Counted from the stretch's first letter, positions 53,441-63,296 are shown. The stretch is 64,000 nucleotides of DNA from PKWO01 sp036561005 (GCA_036561005.1 DATBQE010000180.1:1-64000), one strand, 5' to 3'. Program-made: numbers and translations. Notes: generated by a model from the sequence alone, not told the origin.

Positions 53441-54286
53441 TTAATGCCTTCGCAAAGGCTTTTGTAGGTAATACCGCTCCAGCATCTGGAATATCACCGG
53501 ATAATCGTTTGCTAGTTGGGTTGGCGCCACGAAGAACACTTCCGAAACCACGGCAAAGAATTCGGCCGGGTTTTTGGCGGCGTAGGGGTCCATCGGCAGC
53601 GGTTGACGTTGCTCTTCATGTAAATGATGCAACATATCCGCCGGTTGCTGATGGGCGATGTGCATGCTTTCGAAGCTGTGTACGCGTCGCTGGAAGTCAT
53701 TGAACGCGCCGGTGAAGGCATGTTGCCAATTCTCGACCCGCAAGCCGCGATGATAAGGGTAAAGGAAGGGAGGGCAGCCATTGGCGCCGCTGCGCTGCAT
53801 GTCGATCTTGTGCGCAAATTCGTGGATGACGACGTTGCGCCTGGACCAAAAATCGGCGTTGCTGGCGACATCGTCCCACGCCAAAACGATCGCGCCGCCG
53901 CCGTCCATGGCCTGTCCGGCGAGGGTTTCGCGCCATTCGTGCACGATGCCGATCGCGTCCATATACTTCTGATTGACGACGAAAGCGGTAGGATAGACGA
54001 CGATGCCTGGAATGCCGCTGTACAAGTCGAGTGTGAGATTGAGCACCGGCAGGGCTGCCTGCGCCACAATGCTGACGGCGATTTCGTCGGTGATCTCGAG
54101 GCCGGCGGCGCCTGTGATGGTTTTGGTACGTAACAACTCTTCCGCCAATTCCTTCAGGCGCACCAGGTCAGCCTCGCTCAGGCTGCGCAGAAAGGGCAGA
54201 CGGTTGATGCAGGAAATCCAGAGCGGATCGGGAATATGCCGCTTGTTGAAGCTGAATAGTTGACGCAACCATTGCAAATCGGGCAT
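53441..54286 (-). CDS. mtfA: Zinc-dependent peptidase MtfA
   Basis: This 281-residue protein belongs to the MtfA (Mlc titration factor) family of zinc peptidases. The metal motif HEFAH is in VVIHEFAHKID, with the conserved AKNPAEFFAVVSEVFF downstream. In E. coli MtfA binds the repressor Mlc to influence glucose uptake; whether that applies here is unknown, and no mlc gene is in the window. ATG 54286 has a perfect GGAGG 5 bases upstream. It runs on the same strand as ribF. Confidence 0.94.
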   Translation of the reverse strand: MPDLQWLRQLFSFNKRHIPDPLWISCINRLPFLRSLSEADLVRLKELAEELLRTKTITGAAGLEITDEIAVSIVAQAALPVLNLTLDLYSGIPGIVVYPTAFVVNQKYMDAIGIVHEWRETLAGQAMDGGGAIVLAWDDVASNADFWSRRNVVIHEFAHKIDMQRSGANGCPPFLYPYHRGLRVENWQHAFTGAFNDFQRRVHSFESMHIAHQQPADMLHHLHEEQRQPLPMDPYAAKNPAEFFAVVSEVFFVAPTQLANDYPVIFQMLERYYLQKPLRRH

Positions 54287-54531
54287 GTTTCCTCCATTGC
54301 CAATGTTCCCCACATGCGTGTTGTTGCCCGGATTTAAAGGGCCGGCGCGTGGAAAATTTGACTATTGGGAAATCTGGACCGGCCCCTTATGGTACGGATT
54401 GGGCTGGAAATTGTCTTTGGCTGCTGAGTCCGAGTGCATCGTCACGCCAGTTCAGGGGCGGGTGCGAATTCTGCGTGGTTATGCCGGGCAATCGAAAATA
54501 TTGACCCGGCATATCTCCAAATGATTTACCG

Positions 54532-55281
54532 TTACTTTGATTTCTTGGCCCGCTTGAAGCGGTCAAGAATGAATGTCGTCAATGAATGTTGGCTCGCAGG
54601 CGCGCCAATTTGCACGTCGTAGAAAATTCCATCGTCAACATTTGGATCATAGCTGGCAATTCCATCGACTGGATTGCCGTCTGTGACTTTGATGTTGTAG
54701 CCTTGCTGGAATCGGTTCAGCCGCACTGCACGAACGCTGTTGGACTTCCGATAAAATGGAAATTCGTCGTCCTTCGCCTGCTTTCTGGCCTCGTCAAAAT
54801 ACAGGCTGGCATCTGTTTCGGCGCAACCCACGCAGGTGCCGGCATCGCTAATCGACAGGTAGGTTTGCCCGCTCTCGTCCGGAGCGAAAAGCATATACGT
54901 GCTGCTGTTGGCGCCGTGGAGTGCTTTCCTCAGCGACCAATTTCTAGGCACAAGAATCGTGCCCTTTGGCGTGCCATAGGCGGCCAACTGATCGGCGAAT
55001 TCCGGCTTGATGTGTGCATCGAGTCGGCCCGTTTCCGGTTTGAAGGTTTCAAATCCTTCCTGCGCTCCGCTTACCATGGCAACACTGTATGCCGGGATTT
55101 TGATGCCACCGGCCAGTATCAAATCGTCCGTGCGAGTCGCTTTCGGCATTTCTTCCGCGGGAACCTTGAAGCTCGGGCGCGCATAGGAATACTCGTCGCC
55201 CATATTTGCAGCATGGGCCGTGAATACCCATCCTGCCAGGAAGATGAGGGAAAAAATACGCAATTTCTGCATTGTCTGCAT
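54532..55281 (-). CDS. Exported hypothetical protein
   Basis: This 249-residue protein has a signal peptide (QKLRIFSLIFLAGWVFTAHAA). The mature part contains ILAGGIKIPAYSVAMVSG, GTILVPRNWSLRKALHG and a CVGCAE pair near the centre, then a basic C-terminus (RFKRAKKSK). The layout resembles exported DUF4850-type proteins, but that is weak memory. ATG 55281 is preferred over the long frame from 55443 because of the signal sequence and a GGA upstream. Confidence 0.65.
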   Translation of the reverse strand: MQTMQKLRIFSLIFLAGWVFTAHAANMGDEYSYARPSFKVPAEEMPKATRTDDLILAGGIKIPAYSVAMVSGAQEGFETFKPETGRLDAHIKPEFADQLAAYGTPKGTILVPRNWSLRKALHGANSSTYMLFAPDESGQTYLSISDAGTCVGCAETDASLYFDEARKQAKDDEFPFYRKSNSVRAVRLNRFQQGYNIKVTDGNPVDGIASYDPNVDDGIFYDVQIGAPASQHSLTTFILDRFKRAKKSK

Positions 55282-55503
55282 AAAAGTGATTCCAATAAAG
55301 TTGTCTATTAAGTCGGCAATTGGGCACGCATGCCTTATGCAGATTCCCCGATTGAAAGATAAATGCCAAAGCGTCAATAGTACACAGATTTTTCTAAAAC
55401 GTTGGCGTTGAGACATTTCTTGCAATTTCTCATCAACGCGCAAGGTATTCGATTAGAGGACACATTCCACGATTATTAGTAAGAAAATTTTTCTCAACCC
55501 GGC

Positions 55504-55538
55504 TTGACATCATTTAGATAATTAGCTAAATTAAGAAA
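55504..55538 (+). promoter_or_regulatory. Promoter and operator of arsR/sdpI-like operon
   Basis: TTGACA (55504) and TAAATT (55527), 17 bases apart, form a good sigma-70 promoter. ATTTAG/CTAAAT is an inverted repeat inside the spacer reaching the -10 box, as expected for autorepression by an ArsR protein. Confidence 0.6.
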
Positions 55539-55539
55539 T

Positions 55540-55875
55540 ATGAATAAAGTATTCAAAGCTCTCGCCGATCCAACGCGACGCCAGGTATTGGCGCTATTGA
55601 AGGATGGCCCTCTTACGGCCGGGGAACTGGCTGACCATTTTGATGTTTCGAAGCCGACGATGTCGGCGCACTTTTCCATTCTCCGCGAGGCGGATTTAAT
55701 CGATTCGTCCAAGCAGGGGAAGACAGTTTTGTATTGCCTGAAACTCTCTGTCCTTGAGGAAGCCCTGGCTGGATTCGTCGGCCTGCTGGGCATTCAGGTG
55801 AAAGCAGCGCCGCGCGACCAGCATGCGGAAACAGCATTTTCCAACGCAAAGGAAAGCCATGAAAACGACTTCTGA
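55540..55875 (+). CDS. ArsR-family repressor (SdpR-like)
   Basis: This 111-residue winged-helix repressor has KALADPTRRQVLALLKDG, LADHFDVSKPTMSAHFSILREADLI and a wing RREGKT-like SKQGKTVLYCL. It has none of the metal-sensing CxC motifs of arsenic or zinc sensors, which fits the SdpR type. Its stop overlaps the start of the next gene, so the two are translationally coupled. It probably represses its own promoter. Confidence 0.9.
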   Translation: MNKVFKALADPTRRQVLALLKDGPLTAGELADHFDVSKPTMSAHFSILREADLIDSSKQGKTVLYCLKLSVLEEALAGFVGLLGIQVKAAPRDQHAETAFSNAKESHENDF

Positions 55876-56443
55876 GAAACTACTCATCTCCCTGGCAGTC
55901 ATCACTACCCTGTGGGTCATGTTGGCCAGTGGTTATCTGTGTTACGTGAATTCCCTGCGTCCCTGGCAATCGTTACTCGCAATTGCGGTGATGTGCATTG
56001 CATGGGCGCTCCGCTATTTCTTCCATCGCAATGCAAATGGCGATGCGAAGTTGGCGCATGCCCGGCGCAAAATTACGCAGTCCATTGCGTTTGGCGGGTT
56101 GCTCCTGGGCGTTGCGTTAATCGCGCGTCTGGGATGGCCCGATGGAATGGGCGAATTCGGTGAGCGCGCCCGCGGTGTCGTTTCCGGCGTGTTTGTCGTA
56201 TTTCTCTCGAATTCCATCCCCAAGCAAGTGGGCTCTGCGAGCGCCCTCGCCATGCGGCGCGCCGTCGGCTGGGCAATGGTGCTGGGCGGCTTGGGTTATG
56301 CGTTGGCCTGGCTGCTGCTGCCCATGGTCTACGCCAATGATGCTGCAATGATGCTCATGCTTTTTTCGGTTGCCTATGCCACAATCCGGTTCTTCTGGTT
56401 TGCGCGCAAGCAGCGTCCGAACTCGCCGACGGGATCAAGATAA
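55859..56443 (+). CDS. SdpI-like membrane protein
   Basis: This 194-residue membrane protein has about six hydrophobic segments. VVFLSNSIPKQ followed by RRAVGWAMVLGGL resembles the SdpI/YhfL motif (GN-x-MPK). ATG 55859 overlaps the repressor gene by 17 bases. In Bacillus, SdpI is a membrane immunity protein that sequesters SdpR; here a similar sensor pair is inferred, and no toxin gene is seen nearby. Confidence 0.75.
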   Translation: MKTTSEKLLISLAVITTLWVMLASGYLCYVNSLRPWQSLLAIAVMCIAWALRYFFHRNANGDAKLAHARRKITQSIAFGGLLLGVALIARLGWPDGMGEFGERARGVVSGVFVVFLSNSIPKQVGSASALAMRRAVGWAMVLGGLGYALAWLLLPMVYANDAAMMLMLFSVAYATIRFFWFARKQRPNSPTGSR

Positions 56444-56544
56444 TTGACGCTCGGAACAGGCGGGGATATGCAAGTTGCCTACTCTGGCCACAGTTCACAT
56501 CGATTGTGCGGTCCAGCGCAGAGTGTGAATAAAAAAGGATACCA

Positions 56545-56922
56545 ATGGAGTCACCATCGCGAAACATCAAAGCGGCGTTGCTGAGAGCGAATGCGCCTCC
56601 CGATATCGAATGGCTCAACAGCGCCTACGCGTCGAGTCCCGGCGTCCAGGCCCTTGTCGAGCCTTTTTTGGAGCTGGTGGCGAGTCAGCAACCTTTTATG
56701 GAAAACGCAGTGCAACTGAACACCGTATTTGTCCACGCATATCCGAAACTAAAAATTTACTTGTTGGATATACGCAAGCGCTCTGAATTGGCGCAGCAGT
56801 TCAAAACAAAAGCGTCTGAAAAATCCTTTTGGATGTCCAGTTCATCACCGCGTTGCTGTGCCAACTCACAAGTTGCCACCCTCGGTATGCGGGAAATGCA
56901 GACCCGCCCGCTGGCCAGGTAA
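56545..56922 (+). CDS. Hypothetical small protein
   Basis: I do not recognise this 125-residue protein. It begins MESPSRNIKAALLRANAPPD, followed by a helical central part, and ends in a Ser/Cys-rich stretch (SSSSPRCCANSQ). AGGA precedes the ATG. The last 30 residues look poorly conserved in character, so the frame may end earlier in the true gene. It converges with rsmE, whose stop is 10 bases away. Confidence 0.45.
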   Translation: MESPSRNIKAALLRANAPPDIEWLNSAYASSPGVQALVEPFLELVASQQPFMENAVQLNTVFVHAYPKLKIYLLDIRKRSELAQQFKTKASEKSFWMSSSSPRCCANSQVATLGMREMQTRPLAR

Positions 56923-56931
56923 GCATGGTGC

Positions 56932-57657
56932 TCACATCTCGCCCCAAACTCCATTGATCGCCGACAACGCCGCCATGCCGGCCGTTTCCGTGCGCAATAC
57001 CCGATTGCCGATTGACAGCGCCAACGCGCCATGAGCCAGCGCGAGTTCTTCCTCCTTTTCGCTGAAGCCGCCCTCCGGCCCGATCAACAAGGTAATCGCC
57101 TGCGGCGGATGGTGGCGCGCCCAATCGGATAATGATTGTTCGGCACGCGGGGAGAGCAGGATGCGTCGATGCAGATCGTGTTGCCCTATCCATTCTGAAA
57201 ATTCGGCCGGCTCGGCGAGGTTGGGTAGGCGGTTGCGGCCGCATTGTTCGGCACTGGCGACGACAATGCCTTGCCAGTGGAGAATTTTCTTGGCGGCGCG
57301 TTCAGCCGACAGGCGCACCACGCAGCGCTGGGCCGACAGCGGCTGAATCGCTGTTGCACCAAGTTCCACGGCCTTCTGCACGATTTCATCCATCTTGGAC
57401 GCCTCAGGCAGGGCCTGGGCCAGTGTTACTGCATAAGGCAGTTCGGCTTCGCGCGGGGAAAATGCCTTGATTTCGGCGATGGCGCGTCTTTTGCCGATTT
57501 CGCTCAGCGTTGCCGTGAACTCTCCTCCTTCGCCATTAAATAGCGTGATGTGACTACCGAGAGCCAGTCTCACCACCGAAACATGATGAGCAACATGCTC
57601 GGGCAGTTCGATATTGGCGCCGATCGATAGTGCTTGAGCGCAGTAAAAGCGAGGCAT
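56932..57657 (-). CDS. rsmE: 16S rRNA (uracil(1498)-N(3))-methyltransferase
   Basis: This 241-residue SPOUT-fold enzyme methylates U1498 of 16S rRNA using SAM. It has QALPEASKMDEIVQKAVELG and QRCVVRLS, and the knot-forming SAM site LLIGPEGGFSEKEEEL and IGNRVLRTETAG. It is a single minus-strand gene divergent from tkt. Confidence 0.96.
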   Translation of the reverse strand: MPRFYCAQALSIGANIELPEHVAHHVSVVRLALGSHITLFNGEGGEFTATLSEIGKRRAIAEIKAFSPREAELPYAVTLAQALPEASKMDEIVQKAVELGATAIQPLSAQRCVVRLSAERAAKKILHWQGIVVASAEQCGRNRLPNLAEPAEFSEWIGQHDLHRRILLSPRAEQSLSDWARHHPPQAITLLIGPEGGFSEKEEELALAHGALALSIGNRVLRTETAGMAALSAINGVWGEM

Positions 57658-57910
57658 GTGAAATCCGTTGTTGATGTGTGTTGTTGTTATTTAAATGAAG
57701 ATGCATTGAAATGTGTGGATATTGATGCGAAAACTTTGCATTTTGCGTCGATTTTCGGCGTTTTGTTCTCAATCCGGCAATCTTGGCGCTCCGATGCCAA
57801 ATGGCGTGCACCACTCTGGTAAAATAAGCGGCTTTGCGGTTATCCGTCAATATTCATTGTAGCGGCGATAAACGACATCCCCCGATTCGACATCTTCGAT
57901 CCAGACCATC

Positions 57911-59908
57911 ATGACTTCCAAGCTCTCTACCAAGAAAATGGCCGATGCAATCCGTGCATTGGCAATGGACGCTGTCCAGAAAGCCAATTCCGGCCACCCC
58001 GGTATGCCGATGGGCATGGCTGAAATCGCGCTGGCCCTGTGGGTACGCCACTATCGCCACAACCCGGGCAACCCGCACTGGCTCGACCGCGACCGCTTTC
58101 TGTTGTCGAACGGCCATGGATCGATGCTGCACTATGCCTTGCTGCACCTGACAGGTTACGACCTGTCGATGGACGACATCAAGAACTTCCGTCAACTGCA
58201 TTCGAAGACGCCGGGCCACCCGGAAGTCCACATCACGCCGGGCGTGGAAACCACTACCGGCCCGCTCGGCCAGGGTGTCACCAATGCCGTGGGCATGGCG
58301 CTGGCGGAATGGCTGCTGGCAGCCGAATTCAACCGTCCCGGCTTCGATGTGGTTGACCACTATACTTACGCGTTCGTCGGCGATGGCTGCCTGATGGAAG
58401 GCATTTCGCACGAAGCGTGCTCGCTGGCGGGTACGCTGGAATTGTCCAAGCTGATCGTGCTGTATGACGACAACGGCATTTCGATAGATGGCCATGTTGA
58501 CGGCTGGTTCCGCGATGATACGCCCAAGCGTTTCGAAGCCTATGGCTGGAATGTGATTCCGGGCGTCGACGGCCACGACGTCGATGCGGTCGATGCTGCC
58601 ATCAGCGCCGCCAAGCAATCGAAGAAACCGACCCTGATCTGCTGCAAGACGATCATCGGCAAGGGCTCGCCCAACCTGCAAGGCGGGGACAAAGTGCACG
58701 GTGCGGCGCTCGGCGACAAGGAAGTTGCCGCGACACGCGAAGCGCTCGGCTGGACCGACGCGCCATTCGTCATTCCCGAAGAAATCTACCAGGCCTGGGA
58801 CGCCAAGGCACAAGGCAAGCTGCTGGAAGCCGACTGGAACGGCAAGTTCGCTGCATACGGCGCTGAATATCCGCAACTGGCAGCCGAATTGCAACGACGC
58901 ATGAAGGGTGATTTGCCGGCCAACTTCGACGCCACGGCGCAAGCTTTCCTCAATGCCTGCCTGGACAAGAAGGAAACCATTGCCACGCGCAAGGCTAGCC
59001 AGAACGCTATTCAGGCGCTGGCACAGGTGCTCCCGGAATTCCTCGGCGGCTCGGCTGACCTGACCGGTTCGAACTTCACCAACTGGAAAGAATGCGTCGC
59101 CGTGCGTGCAGGCCAGCCGGGCAATCACATCAATTACGGCGTGCGCGAGTTCGGCATGAGCGCCATCATGAACGGCGTCGCGCTGCATGGCGGCTATATT
59201 CCGTTCGGCGCCACCTTCCTGACGTTCTCCGACTACAGCCGCAATGCCCTGCGCATGGCCGCGCTGATGAAGTTGCGTTCGATTTTCGTCTTCACGCATG
59301 ACTCGATCGGCCTCGGCGAAGACGGCCCGACCCATCAATCGGTCGAACACGTGTCGAGCCTGCGCCTGATCCCGAATCTGGACAACTGGCGTCCATGCGA
59401 CACCACCGAATCGGCGGTCGCATGGGAAGAAGCAGTGCGCCGCCAGGGCCCTAGCACCCTGATTTTCTCACGCCAGAACCTGCCGTTCATGGAGCGTGAC
59501 GCGACGCAAGTGGCCGACATCAAGCGCGGCGGCTATGTGCTGCGCGATGCGGCTGAAGCCAAGGCTATCATTATTGCCACCGGCTCCGAAGTCGAGCTGG
59601 CTGTCAAGGCGGCCGATGCGTTGGCGGCTGAGGGCGTGGCAGTGCGCGTGGTTTCGATGCCATCGACCGACGTGTTCGATCGCCAGGATGCCGCTTACAA
59701 GGCCAGTGTCTTGACCAAGGGCGTGCCGCGTATTGCCGTGGAAGCCGGCGTGACGGCTTTCTGGCATAAGTATGTCGGTCTGGAAGGCGCCGTGGTGGGC
59801 ATCGATACCTTCGGTGAATCGGCGCCGGCCGGCGTGTTGTTCAAGCATTTCGGCCTGACCGCCGATCATGTCGGCGACGCCGTCAAACGCGTGTTGGCCG
59901 CGAACTGA
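57911..59908 (+). CDS. tkt: Transketolase
   Basis: This 665-residue thiamine diphosphate enzyme moves two-carbon units in the pentose phosphate pathway and the Calvin cycle. It has NSGHPGMPMGMAEIAL, the ThDP motif GDGCLMEGISHEACSLAG and the second-half HDSIGLGEDGPTHQ. Its length is normal. A GNAT gene and gap follow on the same strand, a typical Burkholderiales arrangement. Confidence 0.97.
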   Translation: MTSKLSTKKMADAIRALAMDAVQKANSGHPGMPMGMAEIALALWVRHYRHNPGNPHWLDRDRFLLSNGHGSMLHYALLHLTGYDLSMDDIKNFRQLHSKTPGHPEVHITPGVETTTGPLGQGVTNAVGMALAEWLLAAEFNRPGFDVVDHYTYAFVGDGCLMEGISHEACSLAGTLELSKLIVLYDDNGISIDGHVDGWFRDDTPKRFEAYGWNVIPGVDGHDVDAVDAAISAAKQSKKPTLICCKTIIGKGSPNLQGGDKVHGAALGDKEVAATREALGWTDAPFVIPEEIYQAWDAKAQGKLLEADWNGKFAAYGAEYPQLAAELQRRMKGDLPANFDATAQAFLNACLDKKETIATRKASQNAIQALAQVLPEFLGGSADLTGSNFTNWKECVAVRAGQPGNHINYGVREFGMSAIMNGVALHGGYIPFGATFLTFSDYSRNALRMAALMKLRSIFVFTHDSIGLGEDGPTHQSVEHVSSLRLIPNLDNWRPCDTTESAVAWEEAVRRQGPSTLIFSRQNLPFMERDATQVADIKRGGYVLRDAAEAKAIIIATGSEVELAVKAADALAAEGVAVRVVSMPSTDVFDRQDAAYKASVLTKGVPRIAVEAGVTAFWHKYVGLEGAVVGIDTFGESAPAGVLFKHFGLTADHVGDAVKRVLAAN

Positions 59909-59958
59909 CACGGAAATTTGAAGCAACCTTGAGCGACATCAACAATTCGCAGGCTTCC

Positions 59959-60519
59959 ATGGCGGTTATGGGTAGCAAAAATGTTACGATACGCGCAGCC
60001 GTTCTGGACGATGCGGCAGCGATAGCGGCGGTGCGCGTTGAAAGCTGGCGCACCACCTATCGTGGCGTGATTCCCGATGCGTATCTCGATGCCATGCGGG
60101 TCGAGGACAGTACGGCGTTGTGGGCCCGTGTTTTGGCAACGCCGACCGGTGACAAGCGCATGGTGCATGTGGCAGAAACCGAATCCGGTGTCGTTGGTTT
60201 TGTTGCGGCGATGAAATTGCTGGAGCCGAAGTTCGGTTTCCACGCCGAATTAACCGGCATTTATTTGAAGCCCGAAGCGCAGCGCGGCGGCATCGGGCGG
60301 CGGCTGGTGGCCGAATCGGCGCGTGCCTGCATGGCCGAAGGCTCGGAGGATCTGCTGGTCTGGGTCATTACGCAGAACCAGGCGGCACGCAATTTTTACG
60401 AAATGCTGCAGGCGGAACTGGTGGCCGGCCAGCCCTTCACCTGGGATGGCCTGGAACTGCACGAAACAGGTTATGGCTGGCGCGATTTGCCGGCCTTGAT
60501 CAAGCACTGTGGCGAATAA
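59959..60519 (+). CDS. GNAT-family N-acetyltransferase
   Basis: This protein of about 186 residues has the GNAT fold: RAAVLDDAAAIAAVRVESW at the start, then the acetyl-CoA motif LKPEAQRGGIGRRLV and a C-terminal VITQNQAARNFYEMLQAE. It acetylates an unknown amine or protein. ATG 59959 is preferred for its nearby AGG; a TTG 30 bases earlier is in frame. It lies between tkt and gap and may be co-transcribed with both. Confidence 0.88.
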   Translation: MAVMGSKNVTIRAAVLDDAAAIAAVRVESWRTTYRGVIPDAYLDAMRVEDSTALWARVLATPTGDKRMVHVAETESGVVGFVAAMKLLEPKFGFHAELTGIYLKPEAQRGGIGRRLVAESARACMAEGSEDLLVWVITQNQAARNFYEMLQAELVAGQPFTWDGLELHETGYGWRDLPALIKHCGE

Positions 60520-60591
60520 ATAAGACGCGCCACAAAAATGAATTGAAGTAGCGATTTGCTGGATATTTGATTTGATTTTCAGGAGAAAACC

Positions 60592-61602
60592 ATGACTGTT
60601 CGCGTTGCAATCAACGGCTACGGCCGTATCGGCCGTAATGTTCTTCGTGCTCACTACGAAGGCGGCAAGAAAAACGATATCCAGATCGTTGCCATCAATG
60701 ACCTTGGCGATGCCAAATCCAATGCCCACCTGACGCGCTACGATACCGCGCATGGCAAGTTCCCCGGTACCGTTGAAGTCGACGGCGACTACATGATCGT
60801 CAACGGCGACAAGATCCGCGTGTTCGCGCAACGCAATCCGGCCGACATTCCATGGGGCGACTTGCAAGTCGACGTCGTGCTTGAATGCACCGGCTTCTTC
60901 ACCACCAAGGAAAAGGCTTCGGCCCATCTGAAGGGCGGCGCCAAGAAAGTCATCATTTCCGCACCCGGCGGCAAGGATGTCGATGCAACCATCGTCTACG
61001 GCGTCAACCACGGCGTGCTGAAGGCCACCGACACCGTCATCTCGAATGCTTCCTGCACCACGAATTGCCTGGCTCCGCTGGTCAAGCCGCTCAACGACAA
61101 GATCGGCGTCGTCAACGGCCTGATGACCACTGTGCATGCCTACACCAACGACCAGGTGCTGACCGACGTGATGCATGAAGACCTGCGCCGCGCCCGTTCG
61201 GCAACGATGAGCATGATCCCGACCAAGACCGGCGCTGCATCGGCTGTCGGCCTGGTCTTGCCGGAACTGAACGGCAAGCTCGACGGCTATGCGATCCGCG
61301 TACCGACCATCAATGTGTCCATCGTCGACCTGTCCTTCATCGCCGCGCGCGACACGACGGTCGATGAAGTCAATGCGATCATGAAGGAAGCTGCCGACGG
61401 CGCGTTGAAGGGGATCCTGGCCTACAACGTCGACCCGCTGGTCTCGGTCGACTTCAACCACAATCCGCATTCGAGCAATTTCGACGCCACGCTGACCAAG
61501 GTTTCCGGCAAGCTGGTCAAGGTTTCGTCGTGGTACGACAACGAATGGGGCTTCTCGAACCGCATGCTCGACACGACGATGGCACTGATGTCGGCCAAGT
61601 AA
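60592..61602 (+). CDS. gap: Glyceraldehyde-3-phosphate dehydrogenase, type I
   Basis: This 336-residue glycolytic enzyme has the NAD motif INGYGRIGRN, the active-site C155 in SNASCTTNCLAP and the C-terminal DNEWGFSNRMLD. Its sequence matches the betaproteobacterial glycolytic type rather than erythrose-4-phosphate dehydrogenase. AGGAG lies before the ATG. A terminator follows. Confidence 0.97.
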   Translation: MTVRVAINGYGRIGRNVLRAHYEGGKKNDIQIVAINDLGDAKSNAHLTRYDTAHGKFPGTVEVDGDYMIVNGDKIRVFAQRNPADIPWGDLQVDVVLECTGFFTTKEKASAHLKGGAKKVIISAPGGKDVDATIVYGVNHGVLKATDTVISNASCTTNCLAPLVKPLNDKIGVVNGLMTTVHAYTNDQVLTDVMHEDLRRARSATMSMIPTKTGAASAVGLVLPELNGKLDGYAIRVPTINVSIVDLSFIAARDTTVDEVNAIMKEAADGALKGILAYNVDPLVSVDFNHNPHSSNFDATLTKVSGKLVKVSSWYDNEWGFSNRMLDTTMALMSAK

Positions 61603-61621
61603 TCGATGTAAAGCAAGATAC

Positions 61622-61649
61622 AAAACGCCCCACTGGTTGGGGCGTTTTT
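61622..61649 (+). terminator. Rho-independent terminator of gap
   Basis: A 9-bp stem (AAACGCCCC, loop ACTGGTT, GGGGCGTTT) is followed by a T-run 20 bases after the gap stop. Confidence 0.95.
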
Positions 61650-61671
61650 CATACCCGGAGATGCACCCAGC

Positions 61672-63075
61672 ATGAGCGACAGTCAAACGATTGCCATTGT
61701 CGGCGCAGGTTTTAGCGGCACCTTGTGCGCCGTCAACCTGCTGCGCCTGCAGGCGGCAATCGGCGAGCGTGCCTGCTTGCGTATCATACTGATCGAGCGT
61801 CATTCGCGCGCCGGTAGAGGACTCGCGTATCGCACATGGGACGATAATTTTGTGTTGAATGTCCCGGCCGGCAACATGAGCGCGCTGGCTGACGATCCGA
61901 CCCATTTTGTGCGCTATTGCCAGGGCATCGATCCGGCATTCAACGCCGGGAGCTTCGTTTCGCGCCGCATTTACGGCGATTATCTTGAAGCAACGCTGGA
62001 GCAGGAAATTTCTGCGCATGCCGAGGTCGCCGTCGAACGGGTGCAGGGCGATGCGCTTGCGGTGCGCCGCATCGTAGCCCGTGCAGGCTACGACATTGCG
62101 CTGGCGGGCGGGCGCGGCGTCAGAGCAGACAAAGTCGTGTTGGCGTTCGGTCACTTCGCGCCGCAAGATCCCGCTCTTGCCAAGGCGACAGAATCCGATT
62201 TTTATCGGAGCGACGCCTATATCGGCAATCCCTGGGACTTTGCTGCGCTCGACCATATCGACGACGAAGCCCCAGTCATGCTGCTCGGCGCCGCACACAC
62301 CGCCATCGACGTTTTGTTCCGTCTGACCAACCGCAGCGAATCGCGCAAAATATACATGGTGTCGCGGCGCGGGTTATCGCTTCAGTCGCATCGCTCGCAT
62401 CCGCAATCGCCGCCTGTCAGCGGATTTCCGCCTTTCTTTGAACATGTGGAACCGACGGTGCGCCAGTATTGCCGCGCTCTGCGCCGCACCGTGCAGCAGC
62501 GCCTCGCCGAGGGCGGCGATTGGCGCGACGTGATCAACAGCTTGCGTCCGCATACTGCAGACATCTGGCAGCGCCTGCCCTTGGCAGAGCGGCGCCGTTT
62601 CCTGCGCCAGTTGGTTGCGTATTGGGATATCCATCGGCATCGCCTGGCGCCGGTTGCGCACTTGCGCCTGAGCCAGATGATCAAGTCGGGCCAGGTCGAA
62701 ACAATAGCCGGCCATGTCGTCGATTTCGAAGCGAATGGTGCGCAGTTTCTGGTGGCGATACGCGAACGCGGAACCGGTTTGGTGCGCATGATGGCGGTAG
62801 GAAAGGTGGTCAATTGCACCGGACCGAATTACGACATCACCACCATGCGTGCGCCGTTGATCGTCCAGTTACGCGACGAAGGCTACCTGCAGCAGGATGC
62901 CTTGAAACTCGGTTTTGAGATCGACGCCGACTACCGTGTGATAGGCAGCAACGGCGTCGCAGCGGACGATCTGCTCTACATCGGCCCGATGCTCAAGGCG
63001 CGTTTCTGGGAAGCGATAGCCGTGCCGGAATTGCGCGGCCACGCACGACGTTTGGCAGAAAATTTGCTGACCTGA
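61672..63075 (+). CDS. FAD/NAD(P)-binding oxidoreductase-like protein
   Basis: This 467-residue protein has an N-terminal Rossmann motif IAIVGAGFSGTLCAVNLL and the family pattern RAGRGLAYRTWDDNFVLNVPAGNMSALADDP split across it, as in the FAD-NAD(P)-binding group with PF13454. VVNCTGPNYD is the later dinucleotide-binding hint. The substrate is unknown. It starts 22 bases after the gap terminator. Confidence 0.85.
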   Translation: MSDSQTIAIVGAGFSGTLCAVNLLRLQAAIGERACLRIILIERHSRAGRGLAYRTWDDNFVLNVPAGNMSALADDPTHFVRYCQGIDPAFNAGSFVSRRIYGDYLEATLEQEISAHAEVAVERVQGDALAVRRIVARAGYDIALAGGRGVRADKVVLAFGHFAPQDPALAKATESDFYRSDAYIGNPWDFAALDHIDDEAPVMLLGAAHTAIDVLFRLTNRSESRKIYMVSRRGLSLQSHRSHPQSPPVSGFPPFFEHVEPTVRQYCRALRRTVQQRLAEGGDWRDVINSLRPHTADIWQRLPLAERRRFLRQLVAYWDIHRHRLAPVAHLRLSQMIKSGQVETIAGHVVDFEANGAQFLVAIRERGTGLVRMMAVGKVVNCTGPNYDITTMRAPLIVQLRDEGYLQQDALKLGFEIDADYRVIGSNGVAADDLLYIGPMLKARFWEAIAVPELRGHARRLAENLLT

Positions 63076-63296
63076 ATACTATGTACTTGGGCTGAGCTCG
63101 GCAGAGTTCGATGGTGCGCGCCCACAAGCCAACCCCTCCTTGCAATGTGTTTCGCCTGCCGTGTGACCTCGGCCGCACCGCATGCGACCTGCTATGTCTG
63201 ACAGGTAGAATTCATATATTGGCCGTGCGACTATTTTCGAGCAGTCACCGTGCGCAATTCCGCGCCAATATTGCAGCAGCGTTGCAAGGAGCAAAC

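Noticed and set aside
54285..54524. 79-residue plus-strand frame beside mtfA
   Set aside because: It overlaps the mtfA start, has no ribosome-binding site and looks like random translation.
57854..59350. 498-codon open frame antisense to tkt
   Set aside because: Fully covered by the transketolase coding sequence on the other strand; composition is not protein-like.
60250..62298. 682-codon open frame on the minus strand across gap and its neighbours
   Set aside because: It is antisense to three well-supported genes (GNAT, gap, FAD-binding protein) and shows no domain pattern; long antisense frames are expected from this codon bias.
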